Shown here one piece after another: positions 17,675 through 25,473 of a stretch of DNA of 64,000 bases. The DNA comes from Hydromonas sp. (lineage in GTDB: Bacteria > Pseudomonadota > Gammaproteobacteria > Burkholderiales > Burkholderiaceae), in the NCBI GenBank assembly GCA_017495165.1, contig JAFEII010000003.1:1-64000 (forward strand), given 5' to 3'. How positions within the stretch are numbered: position 1 is the first letter of the stretch; each line of letters begins with the position of its first letter. The notes below the pieces were generated by a model. That model saw only the letters and a list, made by a program, of their open reading frames with translations. It made no database searches and was not told the DNA's origin. The translations under genes were made by a program, and so were the position numbers.

Positions 17675-17733
17675 AATTGTGTGCATCAGTGCTATTCTCC
17701 ACAAAATTTTAAAAACAACAACGGAGACGCATC

Positions 17734-19530
17734 ATGAGCTTAAAACTCAAATCAACCGCAACTGCGCTGGCCATTTTTGGCCTGAGCCATACATTGCACG
17801 CACCCGCCCAAACCTTTAGCAATGTGATTGTGTTTGGTGACAGCTTGTCGGACGGCGGCGTGTATGGCAGCCGCTTTACCACCAATCCAGGTTTCACCGC
17901 AGCAGAATATTTGGCGCAGGACTTTGGTTTTACCATCACGCCTTCCACCCAAGGCGGCAGCAATTATGCCCAAGGCGGCGCGCGGGTGGCGAGCGATTCG
18001 GCCAGCACGCCCAGCGGCTTTGCACAGCGCTCGGTCAGCACACAGGTCAAAGAATATTTGAGCAGCACGAGCTACGCCGCCGATCCAAACGCGTTGTATG
18101 TATTGCAAGGCGGCGCAAATGATATTTTTCAAAACTTGGCAGCGGTACAACAAGGTGCCATGACCAATGCGCAGTTTCAAAGCAGCTTAATCAGCGCAGG
18201 CGCCACATTGTCAGCCCAAGCCGCACTGCTCAATAGCAGCGGCGCCAAATACATCATCATGCCTAATTTACCCAACCTTGGCGTCACGCCAGCCTTTGCC
18301 AGCACCATGCCCGCTTTGGCCAGCCAAACCGCGCAAGGCTTTAACACGGTTGTGCAAACCGTCGCCAGCCAAACAGGCGTGGATATTATTGCAGCAGACA
18401 CATACAAACTCATCAGCGAAGTCGTCGCCAATCCCAGCCAATACGGCTTTAGCAACGCCACAGGCGTGGCCTGCACCACCGCATCATCCTTAACCTGCAA
18501 CCCCAACACCTTGGTCAGCGCCAACGCGCCCAACACCTATGTCTTTGCGGACGGCGTGCATCCCAGCACCGCCACCCAGCGTTTAAACGCCCAATATTTG
18601 ACGTCCATCGTGCGTGCGCCCACCCAAATCAGCCTACTGGGCGCAGCGCCGCTCGCAGGCAGCGCCGCACGCATGCGCAGCCTACAAGCGAGCCTTGCGC
18701 ACAGCGACAACAACACGTGGCACACATTTATTGACTACGACCGCACACGCACCACGTTTGAGCAGTCCAAATCCAATGCCAACACCTTTCTGGCAGGCGT
18801 TGACCACAAACTGGGCAAAGGCAACGCGGGGATTTCATTTGGTTATCAACAATACTCAGGCTCATTTGGCAACAACGCAGGCAAATTTACACTCAAAGAA
18901 CCCAGCGTTGGCCTGTATTACAGCCAATTGCTCGGCGACGGCGGCACATCAGGCAACTTGATTGCCAACCTCAATTACGGCGCGCTCAACACATCCAACC
19001 TCAAACGCACCATTCAACTGGGCGCCGCCACACGCACCGAAACAGGCGACACCAGCGGCCAGCACTGGTCAGCAGGCATTGCCGCGCAGTTCAATCTGGG
19101 CAAATACGCCCAAGGCAAAGCCAGCCACGGCCCAATGGTGCGCCTCAACTATGAAGACATCAAAATCGACGGCTACGCAGAGCAAAGCACATCAAGCACC
19201 GCCATGACGTTTGACAAACAAACCCGCCACGGCCTAACCGCCGCGCTGGGCTACCAAACCCGAGCCACGCTGGGCGCATGGACGCCGTATGCGCAACTCA
19301 ACTATGAGTTTGACGGCACACGCGGCAACGACGTGCGCGCCCACCTCACATCCATGTACGGCAGCTTTACCACGCCAGCGCTCGAAACCCGCGACGGCTT
19401 TCGCGTCCAAGTTGGCACTGGCGTTCGGATTGCCAGCGCCACGCAGCTCAATCTGAACGTTGGCAGCACATTGGGTAAAAACTCAGGCAAAGAACTCAGC
19501 GCCAACCTTGGTTTAGATGCACATTTTTAA
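17734..19530 (+). CDS. GDSL esterase autotransporter (type Va secretion)
   Basis: A 598-residue self-exporting surface esterase of the EstA type. After a signal peptide (about residues 1-27) the SGNH-hydrolase passenger shows block I FGDSLSDGG with the catalytic serine, block II GGSNYAQGGARV, block III LQGGANDIF and block V FADGVHPS with the Asp-His pair. Residues about 315-598 form the autotransporter beta-barrel (alternating strands such as WHTFIDYDRTRTTFEQS, YTGxLNY-type strands, ending ANLGLDAHF with the C-terminal phenylalanine recognised by the BAM complex). It would hydrolyse lipid or ester substrates at the cell surface. ACGGAGACGCATC precedes the ATG. The palindrome array begins right after the stop. 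Confidence 0.94.
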   Translation: MSLKLKSTATALAIFGLSHTLHAPAQTFSNVIVFGDSLSDGGVYGSRFTTNPGFTAAEYLAQDFGFTITPSTQGGSNYAQGGARVASDSASTPSGFAQRSVSTQVKEYLSSTSYAADPNALYVLQGGANDIFQNLAAVQQGAMTNAQFQSSLISAGATLSAQAALLNSSGAKYIIMPNLPNLGVTPAFASTMPALASQTAQGFNTVVQTVASQTGVDIIAADTYKLISEVVANPSQYGFSNATGVACTTASSLTCNPNTLVSANAPNTYVFADGVHPSTATQRLNAQYLTSIVRAPTQISLLGAAPLAGSAARMRSLQASLAHSDNNTWHTFIDYDRTRTTFEQSKSNANTFLAGVDHKLGKGNAGISFGYQQYSGSFGNNAGKFTLKEPSVGLYYSQLLGDGGTSGNLIANLNYGALNTSNLKRTIQLGAATRTETGDTSGQHWSAGIAAQFNLGKYAQGKASHGPMVRLNYEDIKIDGYAEQSTSSTAMTFDKQTRHGLTAALGYQTRATLGAWTPYAQLNYEFDGTRGNDVRAHLTSMYGSFTTPALETRDGFRVQVGTGVRIASATQLNLNVGSTLGKNSGKELSANLGLDAHF

Positions 19531-20551
19531 ACGGATTCGAACATCTGCGTAGGGGCGGTTCGTGAACCGCCCTTGGTTGCACCGATCATTGAACACAACA
19601 ACATTGCGCCACCGCACAGGGCGCCTCACGAGGCGCCCCTACGGTTTTTGAGATGTGACTTTGTTTGAAATTCTGGCAAGAATGTTTAAGCGAACTCGAA
19701 CACCTGCGTAGGGGCGGTTCGTGAACCGCCCTTGGTTGCACCGCTCCCTCATTAAATACAACAACATTGCGCCACCGCGCAGGGCGCCTCACGAGGCGCC
19801 CCTACGGTTTTTGAGATGTGGCATTGTTTAAAATTATGGCAAGAATGTTTAAACGGACTCGAACACCTGCGTAGGGGCGGTTCGCGAACCGCCCTTGGTT
19901 GCACCGCTCCGTCATTGAACACAACAACATTGTTACCACCGCACAGGGCGCCTCACGAGGCGCCCCTACGGTTTTTGAGATGTGACTTTGTTTGAGATTT
20001 TTGCAAGAATGTTTAAGCGAACTCGAACACCTTCGTAGGGGCGGTTCGCGAACCGCCCTTGGTTGCACCGCTCCGTCATTAAATACAACAACATTGTTAC
20101 CACCGCACAGGGCGCCTCACGAGGCGCCCCTACGGTTTTTGAGATGTGACTTTGTTTGAGATTTTTGCAAGAATGTTTAAGCGAACTCGAACACCTTCGT
20201 AGGGGCGGTTCGCGAACCGCCCTTGGTTGCACCGCTCCGTCATTAAATACAACAACATTGTTACCACCGCACAGGGCGCCTCACGAGGCGCCCCTACGGT
20301 TTTTGAGATGTGACTTTGTTTGGAATCTTTGCAAGGATTTTTAAACTGACTCGAACATCTGCGTAGAGGCGGTTCGTGAACCACCCTTGGTTGCGCCGCT
20401 CCGTCATTAAACACAACAACATTGCGCCACCGCGCAGGGCGCCTCACGAGGTGCCCCTACGGTTTTTGAGATGTGACTTTGTTTGAAATTCTGGCAAGGA
20501 TGTTTGAGCGGACTCGAACATCTGCGTAGGGGCGGTTCGTGAACCGCCCTA
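19531..20551. repeat. Tandem array of about 164-bp units with paired palindromes (BIME-like)
   Basis: Seven copies of CGTAGGGGCGGTTCGTGAAC-type sequence start at 19548, 19707, 19870, 20034, 20198, 20362 and 20525, giving six full units with period 159-164 and a truncated seventh. Each unit has palindrome 1 (GGGCGGTTCGTGAACCGCCC) and palindrome 2 (GGGCGCCTCACGAGGCGCCC). The pair is bounded by inverted ends CGTAGGGGCG and CGCCCCTACG about 96 bases apart, and followed by a spacer of about 68 bases (GTTTTTGAGATGTGACTTTG then AT-rich sequence). Units differ by scattered substitutions (for instance GTAGAGGC in the sixth). Apparent minus-strand reading frames through it are repeats of one another and not genes. 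Single copies of palindrome 1-like sequence occur near 62711 and 62970. Confidence 0.9.
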
Positions 20552-20590
20552 CAATTGCGCAGCTCCGTCATAATGAACACAACCCATCAA

Positions 20591-20621
20591 AAAAACCGCA
20601 TGTGTCACACATGCGGTTTTT
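20591..20621 (-). terminator. Terminator of yaaA
   Basis: Perfect hairpin AAAAACCGCATGTGT / ACACATGCGGTTTTT with a 1-base centre, about 35 bases beyond the yaaA stop on the minus strand. It may act in both directions. Confidence 0.8.
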
Positions 20622-20654
20622 CATCATTAAAATCAAATCCAGCCGAAGCAGTCT

Positions 20655-21437
20655 TTAAACCGCGCCCCGCACAAACACCAATTGGCGCACGCCATTTTTG
20701 GCGATTTGCTCGCGCTCAAATTGATAACCATCTTGCGCAAACGCCTTAAGCGCCTCAACCGATTCAACCTGCTGTTGCACCACAAACCGCGCCATCACGC
20801 CGCGCGCACGTTTGGCATAAAAACTCACGATTTTTGCCACGCCGTTTTTGACCTCATAAAACATCGGCTGCACCACCGGATATTGCATGGCTTTGAGAGG
20901 CACGGCTTTAAAATACTCATCCGATGCCAAATTGAGCAATATCTGCGCATCATGTGCCGCCAACTCAGCATTTAAGTGCTGCGCCAGCGTATCGCCCCAA
21001 AACGCATACAAATCCTTGCCCGCAGAATTGGCCAACGCCGTCCCCATTTCAAGCCGATACGCCGGCATCAAATCAAGCGGGCGCAAAATCCCATACAAGC
21101 CAGACAAACTGCGCACCACATTCTGCGCGCGCAGCAATTCGGCCTCGCTCAAACTGGCCGCATCAAAGCCCTCATACACATCACCATTAAACGCCAAAAT
21201 CGCTTGTTTGGCATTGCTCGCATCAAACACCGGCCGCCATTCATGGTTGCGCGCCACATTCAGCGCCGCCAATTTATCTGAAATATGCATCAAGCCCGCC
21301 AATTTTGGCACATCAAACTCGCGCAACAATTGCATCAACTGCATTGATTGCGGCACAAATTGCGGCTGCGTGGCGGTACCAATCTGCGCAGGCGTGGCAA
21401 AATCCATACTTTTGGCGGGCGACAAAACAACTAACAT
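20655..21437 (-). CDS. yaaA: Peroxide stress protein YaaA (DUF328)
   Basis: YaaA lowers intracellular free iron during hydrogen peroxide stress and so limits Fenton damage; its structure suggests DNA binding. The protein is 260 residues, the family length. Family features include the N-terminal MLVVLSPAKSMDF, FNGDVYEGFDA, LSGLYGILRPLDLMPAYRLEMGT, LLNLASDEYFKAV and FYAKRARGVMARF. The start at 21437 is set by AGGA nine bases upstream; the TTG three codons earlier overlaps that site and is less likely. It stands alone between repeats and a terminator, with no obvious regulator nearby; OxyR control is known in E. coli but cannot be judged here. Confidence 0.93.
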   Translation of the reverse strand: MLVVLSPAKSMDFATPAQIGTATQPQFVPQSMQLMQLLREFDVPKLAGLMHISDKLAALNVARNHEWRPVFDASNAKQAILAFNGDVYEGFDAASLSEAELLRAQNVVRSLSGLYGILRPLDLMPAYRLEMGTALANSAGKDLYAFWGDTLAQHLNAELAAHDAQILLNLASDEYFKAVPLKAMQYPVVQPMFYEVKNGVAKIVSFYAKRARGVMARFVVQQQVESVEALKAFAQDGYQFEREQIAKNGVRQLVFVRGAV

Positions 21438-21607
21438 ATTGGGCAATCCTAAAATTAAAGTGCGTAATTATAACCCAAGAGCCGCCCGCCAATAAGCGGG
21501 TGCACCTCACAAAAACCAAAGACATGTTCGATATTTGTTCGATACATTTTTAATACATGGCCAAACATAAAAATCAGATTGCTGGTCAAGCCTGCAATGA
21601 CTAAAGT

Positions 21608-22360
21608 TTATTGATTGTCAAACGCAGCACAAGTTTTCTCGGCATAACCCGCCAGCTGTCGTGCAGCAGGCGTGCACGCAAGTTGCTTTGCCTGTTTGAG
21701 CTGAGTTTGAAAATTCTCCCGCGTCACCGCCGCCCAGCCCATGCGCTCGCCCAACCACTGCGCCCACACAAACTCCGCAAAATACGGTTGCGCGCTTTTG
21801 TCAATAAAACCATCGTCCTCCAACGCGCCCGCCAGCGAGCGGTACGGATAATCCGTCAAATCCTGCATGTGCAGCGGCAACTGGCTGGGTTCAAGCGGCG
21901 CGCCGTGCGCATCAAACAACCAAGCCCAATGGTTCTGCGCCATGTGTTGCCAAAAATCAGCACCCTGCTCGAGCTGCCCAATCACCGTCACATCCAATTC
22001 GCGCACGCCGATTTGCCACAAAGCAGACGTAAAATGATGTCTGTCGATCAAGTAAAATTGCGCCTTATCACCGCCATTTTCCTGCGTTGCCATCACAACG
22101 GGGATGCTTTTTTTGTAAATCTTTTTTGCCAGTTTATCGCCAGACACGGTTTGCAATACCTGCAACGCCCGCGCCTCATCATCCACCTGTAACTGCCCAA
22201 CACCGGCTTGCGTGGGATGCAATTGCGCAATATGGATGCGGCACACTTGCCCAACCCCCGTGTGCGCGTCGCAATTTTTGGGCGTTTGTGCGCAGCCACT
22301 CACACCGACTGCACACAGCGCCATGCCAACCACCAAGCGTTTCAAGTCAGATAAATACAT
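21608..22360 (-). CDS. Exported ParB-like (ParBc_2) lipoprotein
   Basis: A 250-residue protein with a hydrophobic N-terminus and a likely lipobox (VGVSGC, cysteine at 23). The core resembles the ParBc_2 family of putative ParB-like nucleases: an opening strand RIHIAQLHPTQAGVGQLQV, KKIPVV-like KSIPVVMATQ, and FYLIDRHHFTSALWQIG, where the D-R-H-H sequence corresponds to the catalytic/ligand motif of that fold. The remainder includes YPYRSLAGALEDDGFIDKS and FVWAQWLGERMG. Proteins of this family are often exported, which does not fit plasmid partition; function is unknown. AAGGATCTCC lies before the ATG. A palindromic hairpin lies just upstream of that site. Confidence 0.75.
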   Translation of the reverse strand: MYLSDLKRLVVGMALCAVGVSGCAQTPKNCDAHTGVGQVCRIHIAQLHPTQAGVGQLQVDDEARALQVLQTVSGDKLAKKIYKKSIPVVMATQENGGDKAQFYLIDRHHFTSALWQIGVRELDVTVIGQLEQGADFWQHMAQNHWAWLFDAHGAPLEPSQLPLHMQDLTDYPYRSLAGALEDDGFIDKSAQPYFAEFVWAQWLGERMGWAAVTRENFQTQLKQAKQLACTPAARQLAGYAEKTCAAFDNQ

Positions 22361-22372
22361 GGAGATCCTTGC

Positions 22373-22400
22373 GCAGTAAAGTAAAAACCTACTTTACTGC
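22373..22400. promoter_or_regulatory. Perfect 11-bp inverted repeat before the ParB-like lipoprotein gene
   Basis: Arms GCAGTAAAGTA and TACTTTACTGC with a 6-base spacer, ending about 6 bases before the ribosome site of the 21608-22360 gene on the minus strand. It could be an operator or a leader hairpin. Confidence 0.5.
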
Positions 22401-22408
22401 GATTCGAC

Positions 22409-22439
22409 AAAATTTGTTCGGGAAACCCGAACAAATTTT
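22409..22439 (-). terminator. Strong hairpin, probable terminator of the hydrolase gene
   Basis: Perfect 14-base arms AAAATTTGTTCGGG and CCCGAACAAATTTT around AAA. It lies downstream (minus strand) of the alpha/beta hydrolase and upstream of the ParB-like gene. Confidence 0.65.
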
Positions 22440-22543
22440 AGGTAAAAAACATGAAAAATCCGCATTGTCCGTAATTTTTCAGCCTCCATGAGTAGAGGCG
22501 GTCGAGTTGGCTGGTTATGCAAAACCCTCACATGTTTTATGGT

Positions 22544-23527
22544 TTACGACTTAATCGCGTTGACAAACGTCATGACTTTTTGCACATTTTCAGCCGTGCT
22601 AAAACCTGCACCACCATGCCCAGTATCCGCAATCATCACCAATTGCACAGGCACGCCCGCTTTTTGCAAGGCATCGTGCAACAATTGCGACTGCGCAATC
22701 GGCACTTGGCAATCCTTTGCCCCTTTTTCGAGCAAAAACGGTGGATCTTTTGCATCCACATACGTGATTGGATTGGCTTGCTGCGCCAACGCGCTGGCCT
22801 CAGGCACAGTTTTGCCCAAATACAATGATTCAAAAGAATCCGCATCGTTGTGCTTTTGATCTTTATCCGTGCAACCTTGCGCGCGGGCTTGTGCATCCAT
22901 TTGCGTAAAATCAGTTGGCCCAAACCAATCGATGACACCCTGCACGCGGCTGGACACGCCTGAATTGCCCAATGCGGCATCATCAAACAGCGCCACATCA
23001 CCGCTAGTGCCCAACATCGACGCCAAATTACCGCCCGCTGACGCACCAAACGCAATGATTTTATTGGGGTTCAAGCCGTATTGCGCGGCGTTGGCGCGGA
23101 TGTAACGCACAGCGGCTTTCACGTCTTGCACTGCCGTAGGAAATGGCGCCTCGCCCGACAAGCGATAATTCACAGGCACAACTGCGTAACCCGATTTAAG
23201 CAACGCATCAACCAGCGCATCATCATTGACGCTCAAGGCTTTTTCACCAAACTTAAAGCCGCCGCCATGGATCATCAACACCACAGGCGCAGAATCGGTT
23301 TTAACCTCGGGCAAATACACATCAAGCTTTTGGGTTTTGGACGCACTGGCATACGCAACATCCGCATGCACAGGTTTTTTGCTCGAAGCCGCAGGCGGTT
23401 TCATGTCGGCAAAATCAGGGTTTTGATTACAGCCGCCCAGCAACGCCAAGCTGAGCGCTGCCGCGCATGTAAACTTAAAATTGAATTTGAATTTGAATTT
23501 TGTAGTTGAATTCACGAACATCACCAC
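22544..23527 (-). CDS. Alpha/beta hydrolase (carboxylesterase) lipoprotein
   Basis: A 327-residue esterase-like hydrolase of the hormone-sensitive-lipase/BD-FAE type. The N-terminal signal ends in a lipobox (LALLGGC, cysteine at 33), so it should be membrane-anchored. The oxyanion HGGG lies in MIHGGGFKFGEK, the nucleophile serine in GASAGG (GxSxG), with an aspartate in the PPFLLEKGAKDCQVP region and the catalytic histidine in DTGHGGAGF. Substrate unknown. The first codons contain an in-frame hexamer repeat (AAATTC) that encodes the unusual KFKFKFNFKF run before the hydrophobic core; changes in copy number would lengthen the basic n-region without a frameshift. The start could alternatively be the internal methionine at codon 3. 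Confidence 0.85.
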   Translation of the reverse strand: MVMFVNSTTKFKFKFNFKFTCAAALSLALLGGCNQNPDFADMKPPAASSKKPVHADVAYASASKTQKLDVYLPEVKTDSAPVVLMIHGGGFKFGEKALSVNDDALVDALLKSGYAVVPVNYRLSGEAPFPTAVQDVKAAVRYIRANAAQYGLNPNKIIAFGASAGGNLASMLGTSGDVALFDDAALGNSGVSSRVQGVIDWFGPTDFTQMDAQARAQGCTDKDQKHNDADSFESLYLGKTVPEASALAQQANPITYVDAKDPPFLLEKGAKDCQVPIAQSQLLHDALQKAGVPVQLVMIADTGHGGAGFSTAENVQKVMTFVNAIKS

Positions 23528-23593
23528 CCCCTGTTTAAAGTAAACAATTCATTGTAGCGAGGCTACATGGATGAAACATGGACACAGGCACAA

Positions 23594-23623
23594 AAAAACC
23601 AGCCATTGATTCGGCTGGTTTTT
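23594..23623 (-). terminator. Terminator of the BON/LysM gene
   Basis: Hairpin AAAAACCAGCC / GGCTGGTTTTT with an 8-base loop, 24 bases after the stop of the 23647-24120 gene on the minus strand. Confidence 0.8.
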
Positions 23624-23646
23624 AAAGAAATTGCGCACAAACAAGC

Positions 23647-24120
23647 TTACGCCAGCTTTGGAATACGCAGACTTTGGCCTGGGTAGATTTTGTCTGGGCT
23701 GCTTAACATTGGGCGATTCGCTTCAAAAATCGCATTGTATTTATTGGCATCGCCGTACACTTGTTTAGAGATGGCAGACAATGTATCGCCAGATTTAACC
23801 GTGTGAAACACAGGCTCATCCGCAGCAGGCGCAGTCATGTTGTCATTCACACATGAAACACCTTCCACATTACCCGCGCACAACAAAATCTTTTCTTTGG
23901 TTTCAGCATCCGCCGCATTACCAGAGACCGTAACGGTTGATGAGGTTGGCTCAAACGCAACCGTCAAGCCATCAGCCGTCAAACCTTGCGCGCCAATGTA
24001 GTCCAAAATTGCTTGTGCGGCAGCAGTACTGGCCGCTGCTGGATCAGCTGCAACAGCTTCTTCGTGTTTTGAGCCAAACAATTTTTGACCAGCGTCTTTT
24101 AAAAAACTAAACATACCCAT
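23647..24120 (-). CDS. kbp: BON and LysM domain protein (Kbp/YgaU-like)
   Basis: A 157-residue protein with the layout of E. coli Kbp (YgaU): an N-terminal segment MGMFSFLKDAGQKLFG, a BON domain (residues about 45-95, TVAFEPTSSTVTVSGNAAD then VEGVSCVNDNM) and a C-terminal LysM domain (about 105-156, FHTVKSGDTLSAISKQVYGDANKY and IYPGQSLRIPKL). E. coli Kbp binds potassium in the cytoplasm and is induced by osmotic stress; that role is inferred here from architecture only. Two cysteines in the BON domain are not a family hallmark. The start at 24120 follows AAGGAG; upstream in-frame codons give a long unmatched extension. Confidence 0.88.
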   Translation of the reverse strand: MGMFSFLKDAGQKLFGSKHEEAVAADPAAASTAAAQAILDYIGAQGLTADGLTVAFEPTSSTVTVSGNAADAETKEKILLCAGNVEGVSCVNDNMTAPAADEPVFHTVKSGDTLSAISKQVYGDANKYNAIFEANRPMLSSPDKIYPGQSLRIPKLA

Positions 24121-24278
24121 AACAAACTCCTTGGTGAAAATTAAAAATACGTGCCAAATCGGCATACAAATTGCGCCATTTGCGCAACGGCCAAAGAGTA
24201 ACACAAATTAGAAAAGCACTTAAAAAAACCAGCCGAAAAATTAAACGCACCCACATCTAAAGGCGTAGGCCGCCTTCT

Positions 24279-24851
24279 TTATTGCTTGAGCGGATATTGT
24301 CCCGCGTTGCCAAACCATTCCAAGCCGATGGCATCACTCTGCCCCGCCAATTGGCGCACCACAGCGCCCTCCAACCAAGTGACAACAAAAGCGCTGCATT
24401 GCTCAAGTTGCTCGGCGGGGCATTCAATTTTTGGGGCAATCCATTGCTCAAAAGCGTGCAGCATCTGCGCGGCAATCGTTTTAAAACCCGTTTGTTTTTG
24501 ACTATAAACCAACAACGCCAGCCACAACCTCAAATAGGGCAAAAACGCATCCTTTAAAATCAACTGATGCAGCTGCATCATCATGCCTGCTGGTTCTTGG
24601 CGGGTCAGCTGCGTTTGCTCCAAATACGCAAATAAGTTTTGTTGCGCCGCAAGCAAGGCGGCCTGTAATAATTCGTCTTTATTGGCAAAGTAGTGCAGCA
24701 ACATGCGATCGCTGGTATTGGCCGCTTGCCCAATCAGGCGCAAGGTAAAGCCTTCAAAGCCGTTTTGCAGCAAATAATGCGCGGCATGCTGCGCCAGCTC
24801 GTTTTTTTTCGCTTGTTTTTTATCCACTTCGGGGGTGAGGTTTTGAGTCAT
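24279..24851 (-). CDS. TetR family transcriptional regulator
   Basis: A 190-residue regulator. Residues about 13-60 form the helix-turn-helix domain (AAHYLLQNGFEGFTLRLIGQAANTSDRMLLHYFANKDEL), which fits the TetR pattern of a GF..TT.R.IA..AG.S...LY.HF.sK.EL type with LHYF in the recognition helix. The rest is a helical ligand-binding and dimer domain of unknown specificity. It diverges from a small membrane protein gene; a perfect 7-bp inverted repeat lies between them and is the best operator candidate. By analogy with the family, it probably represses its own promoter and the divergent one, with release by a small ligand. The ribosome site before its ATG is weak. Confidence 0.88.
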   Translation of the reverse strand: MTQNLTPEVDKKQAKKNELAQHAAHYLLQNGFEGFTLRLIGQAANTSDRMLLHYFANKDELLQAALLAAQQNLFAYLEQTQLTRQEPAGMMMQLHQLILKDAFLPYLRLWLALLVYSQKQTGFKTIAAQMLHAFEQWIAPKIECPAEQLEQCSAFVVTWLEGAVVRQLAGQSDAIGLEWFGNAGQYPLKQ

Positions 24852-24928
24852 GGTTTCATGGCGTTGATGTGCGTTAATCTGACGCGGTGGTTTGATTTAA
24901 GGGCGGAAATAGTCTAGAATCGCAAAAA

Positions 24929-24944
24929 TGTAACGCACGTTACA
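24929..24944. promoter_or_regulatory. Palindrome TGTAACG-CA-CGTTACA, candidate TetR operator
   Basis: Perfect 7-bp inverted repeat with a 2-bp centre, in the 145-bp gap between the divergent TetR gene and the 24997 membrane protein gene. Its size and position fit a TetR family operator. Confidence 0.6.
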
Positions 24945-24996
24945 CTTTTTCGGTTTACTTTTTTACATTCTACATTTTCCTCGAAAGGATACACAC

Positions 24997-25386
24997 ATGG
25001 ACATGCATTTTATGCTTTTCGTGGGCAGCGCGCTTGCCGTATCAGGCCTGCTTTTGGCTCACACCCTGACACAAGGCGCATTGCTCAAGCATTGGTTATT
25101 TTGGGCGGTACTGTCTTGCGGCTTTTTGGCGTTTTCTGCGTTTACTGCCAGCCACCACGGCTTATTTGGCTTTGTCGTTGAACATGCCCAACGCGGTTTT
25201 TGGGGCAATCAAATCTGGCTGGATTTGCTGTTTATGGCCACTTGTGCGTGGTACGGCTTATTGCCACAATTGCGCGAACATCAGATTGCGCCCATCCCCG
25301 CGTTAATATTTGCTTTGCTCACAGGCAGCATTGGCATGATGGCGGTTGTGGCGCTGCTTGCTTACAAAAAACGTCTTAGAAAATAA
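24997..25386 (+). CDS. Small four-helix membrane protein, unknown function
   Basis: A 129-residue integral membrane protein I do not recognise with confidence. About four hydrophobic segments are visible: residues 5-25, 32-52, 73-88 (IWLDLLFMATCAWYGLLPQL) and 98-121 (ALIFALLTGSIGMMAVVALLAY), with a basic C-terminus (KKRLRK), predicted cytoplasmic. The third and fourth segments recall the DUF2834 group, but the match is loose. CGAAAGGATACACAC precedes the ATG. It is divergent from a TetR regulator across a palindrome, so it is the likely regulatory target. A bidirectional terminator follows. Confidence 0.8.
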   Translation: MDMHFMLFVGSALAVSGLLLAHTLTQGALLKHWLFWAVLSCGFLAFSAFTASHHGLFGFVVEHAQRGFWGNQIWLDLLFMATCAWYGLLPQLREHQIAPIPALIFALLTGSIGMMAVVALLAYKKRLRK

Positions 25387-25425
25387 GGTTTTTTGGATTG
25401 AAAATTTATTCGTTAAAGCAGGTAT

Positions 25426-25456
25426 AAAAAATCGGGCATTCAATGCCCGATTTTTT
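25426..25456. terminator. Bidirectional terminator
   Basis: Perfect hairpin AAAAAATCGGGCATT / AATGCCCGATTTTTT with a 1-base centre, between the convergent membrane protein gene and pssA. Confidence 0.88.
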
Positions 25457-25473
25457 ATACATCACAGCCAAAC

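Noticed and set aside
19586-20447. Repeated minus-strand reading frames of 68-105 codons with near-identical sequence (CAVVTMLL and SHISKTVGAPREAPCA).
   Set aside because: They are translations of the tandem palindrome array, lack ribosome sites and repeat with the unit.
19531-20551. The array as a CRISPR array.
   Set aside because: Units are about 164 bp, the intervening sequence is conserved between units rather than unique, and there are no cas genes.
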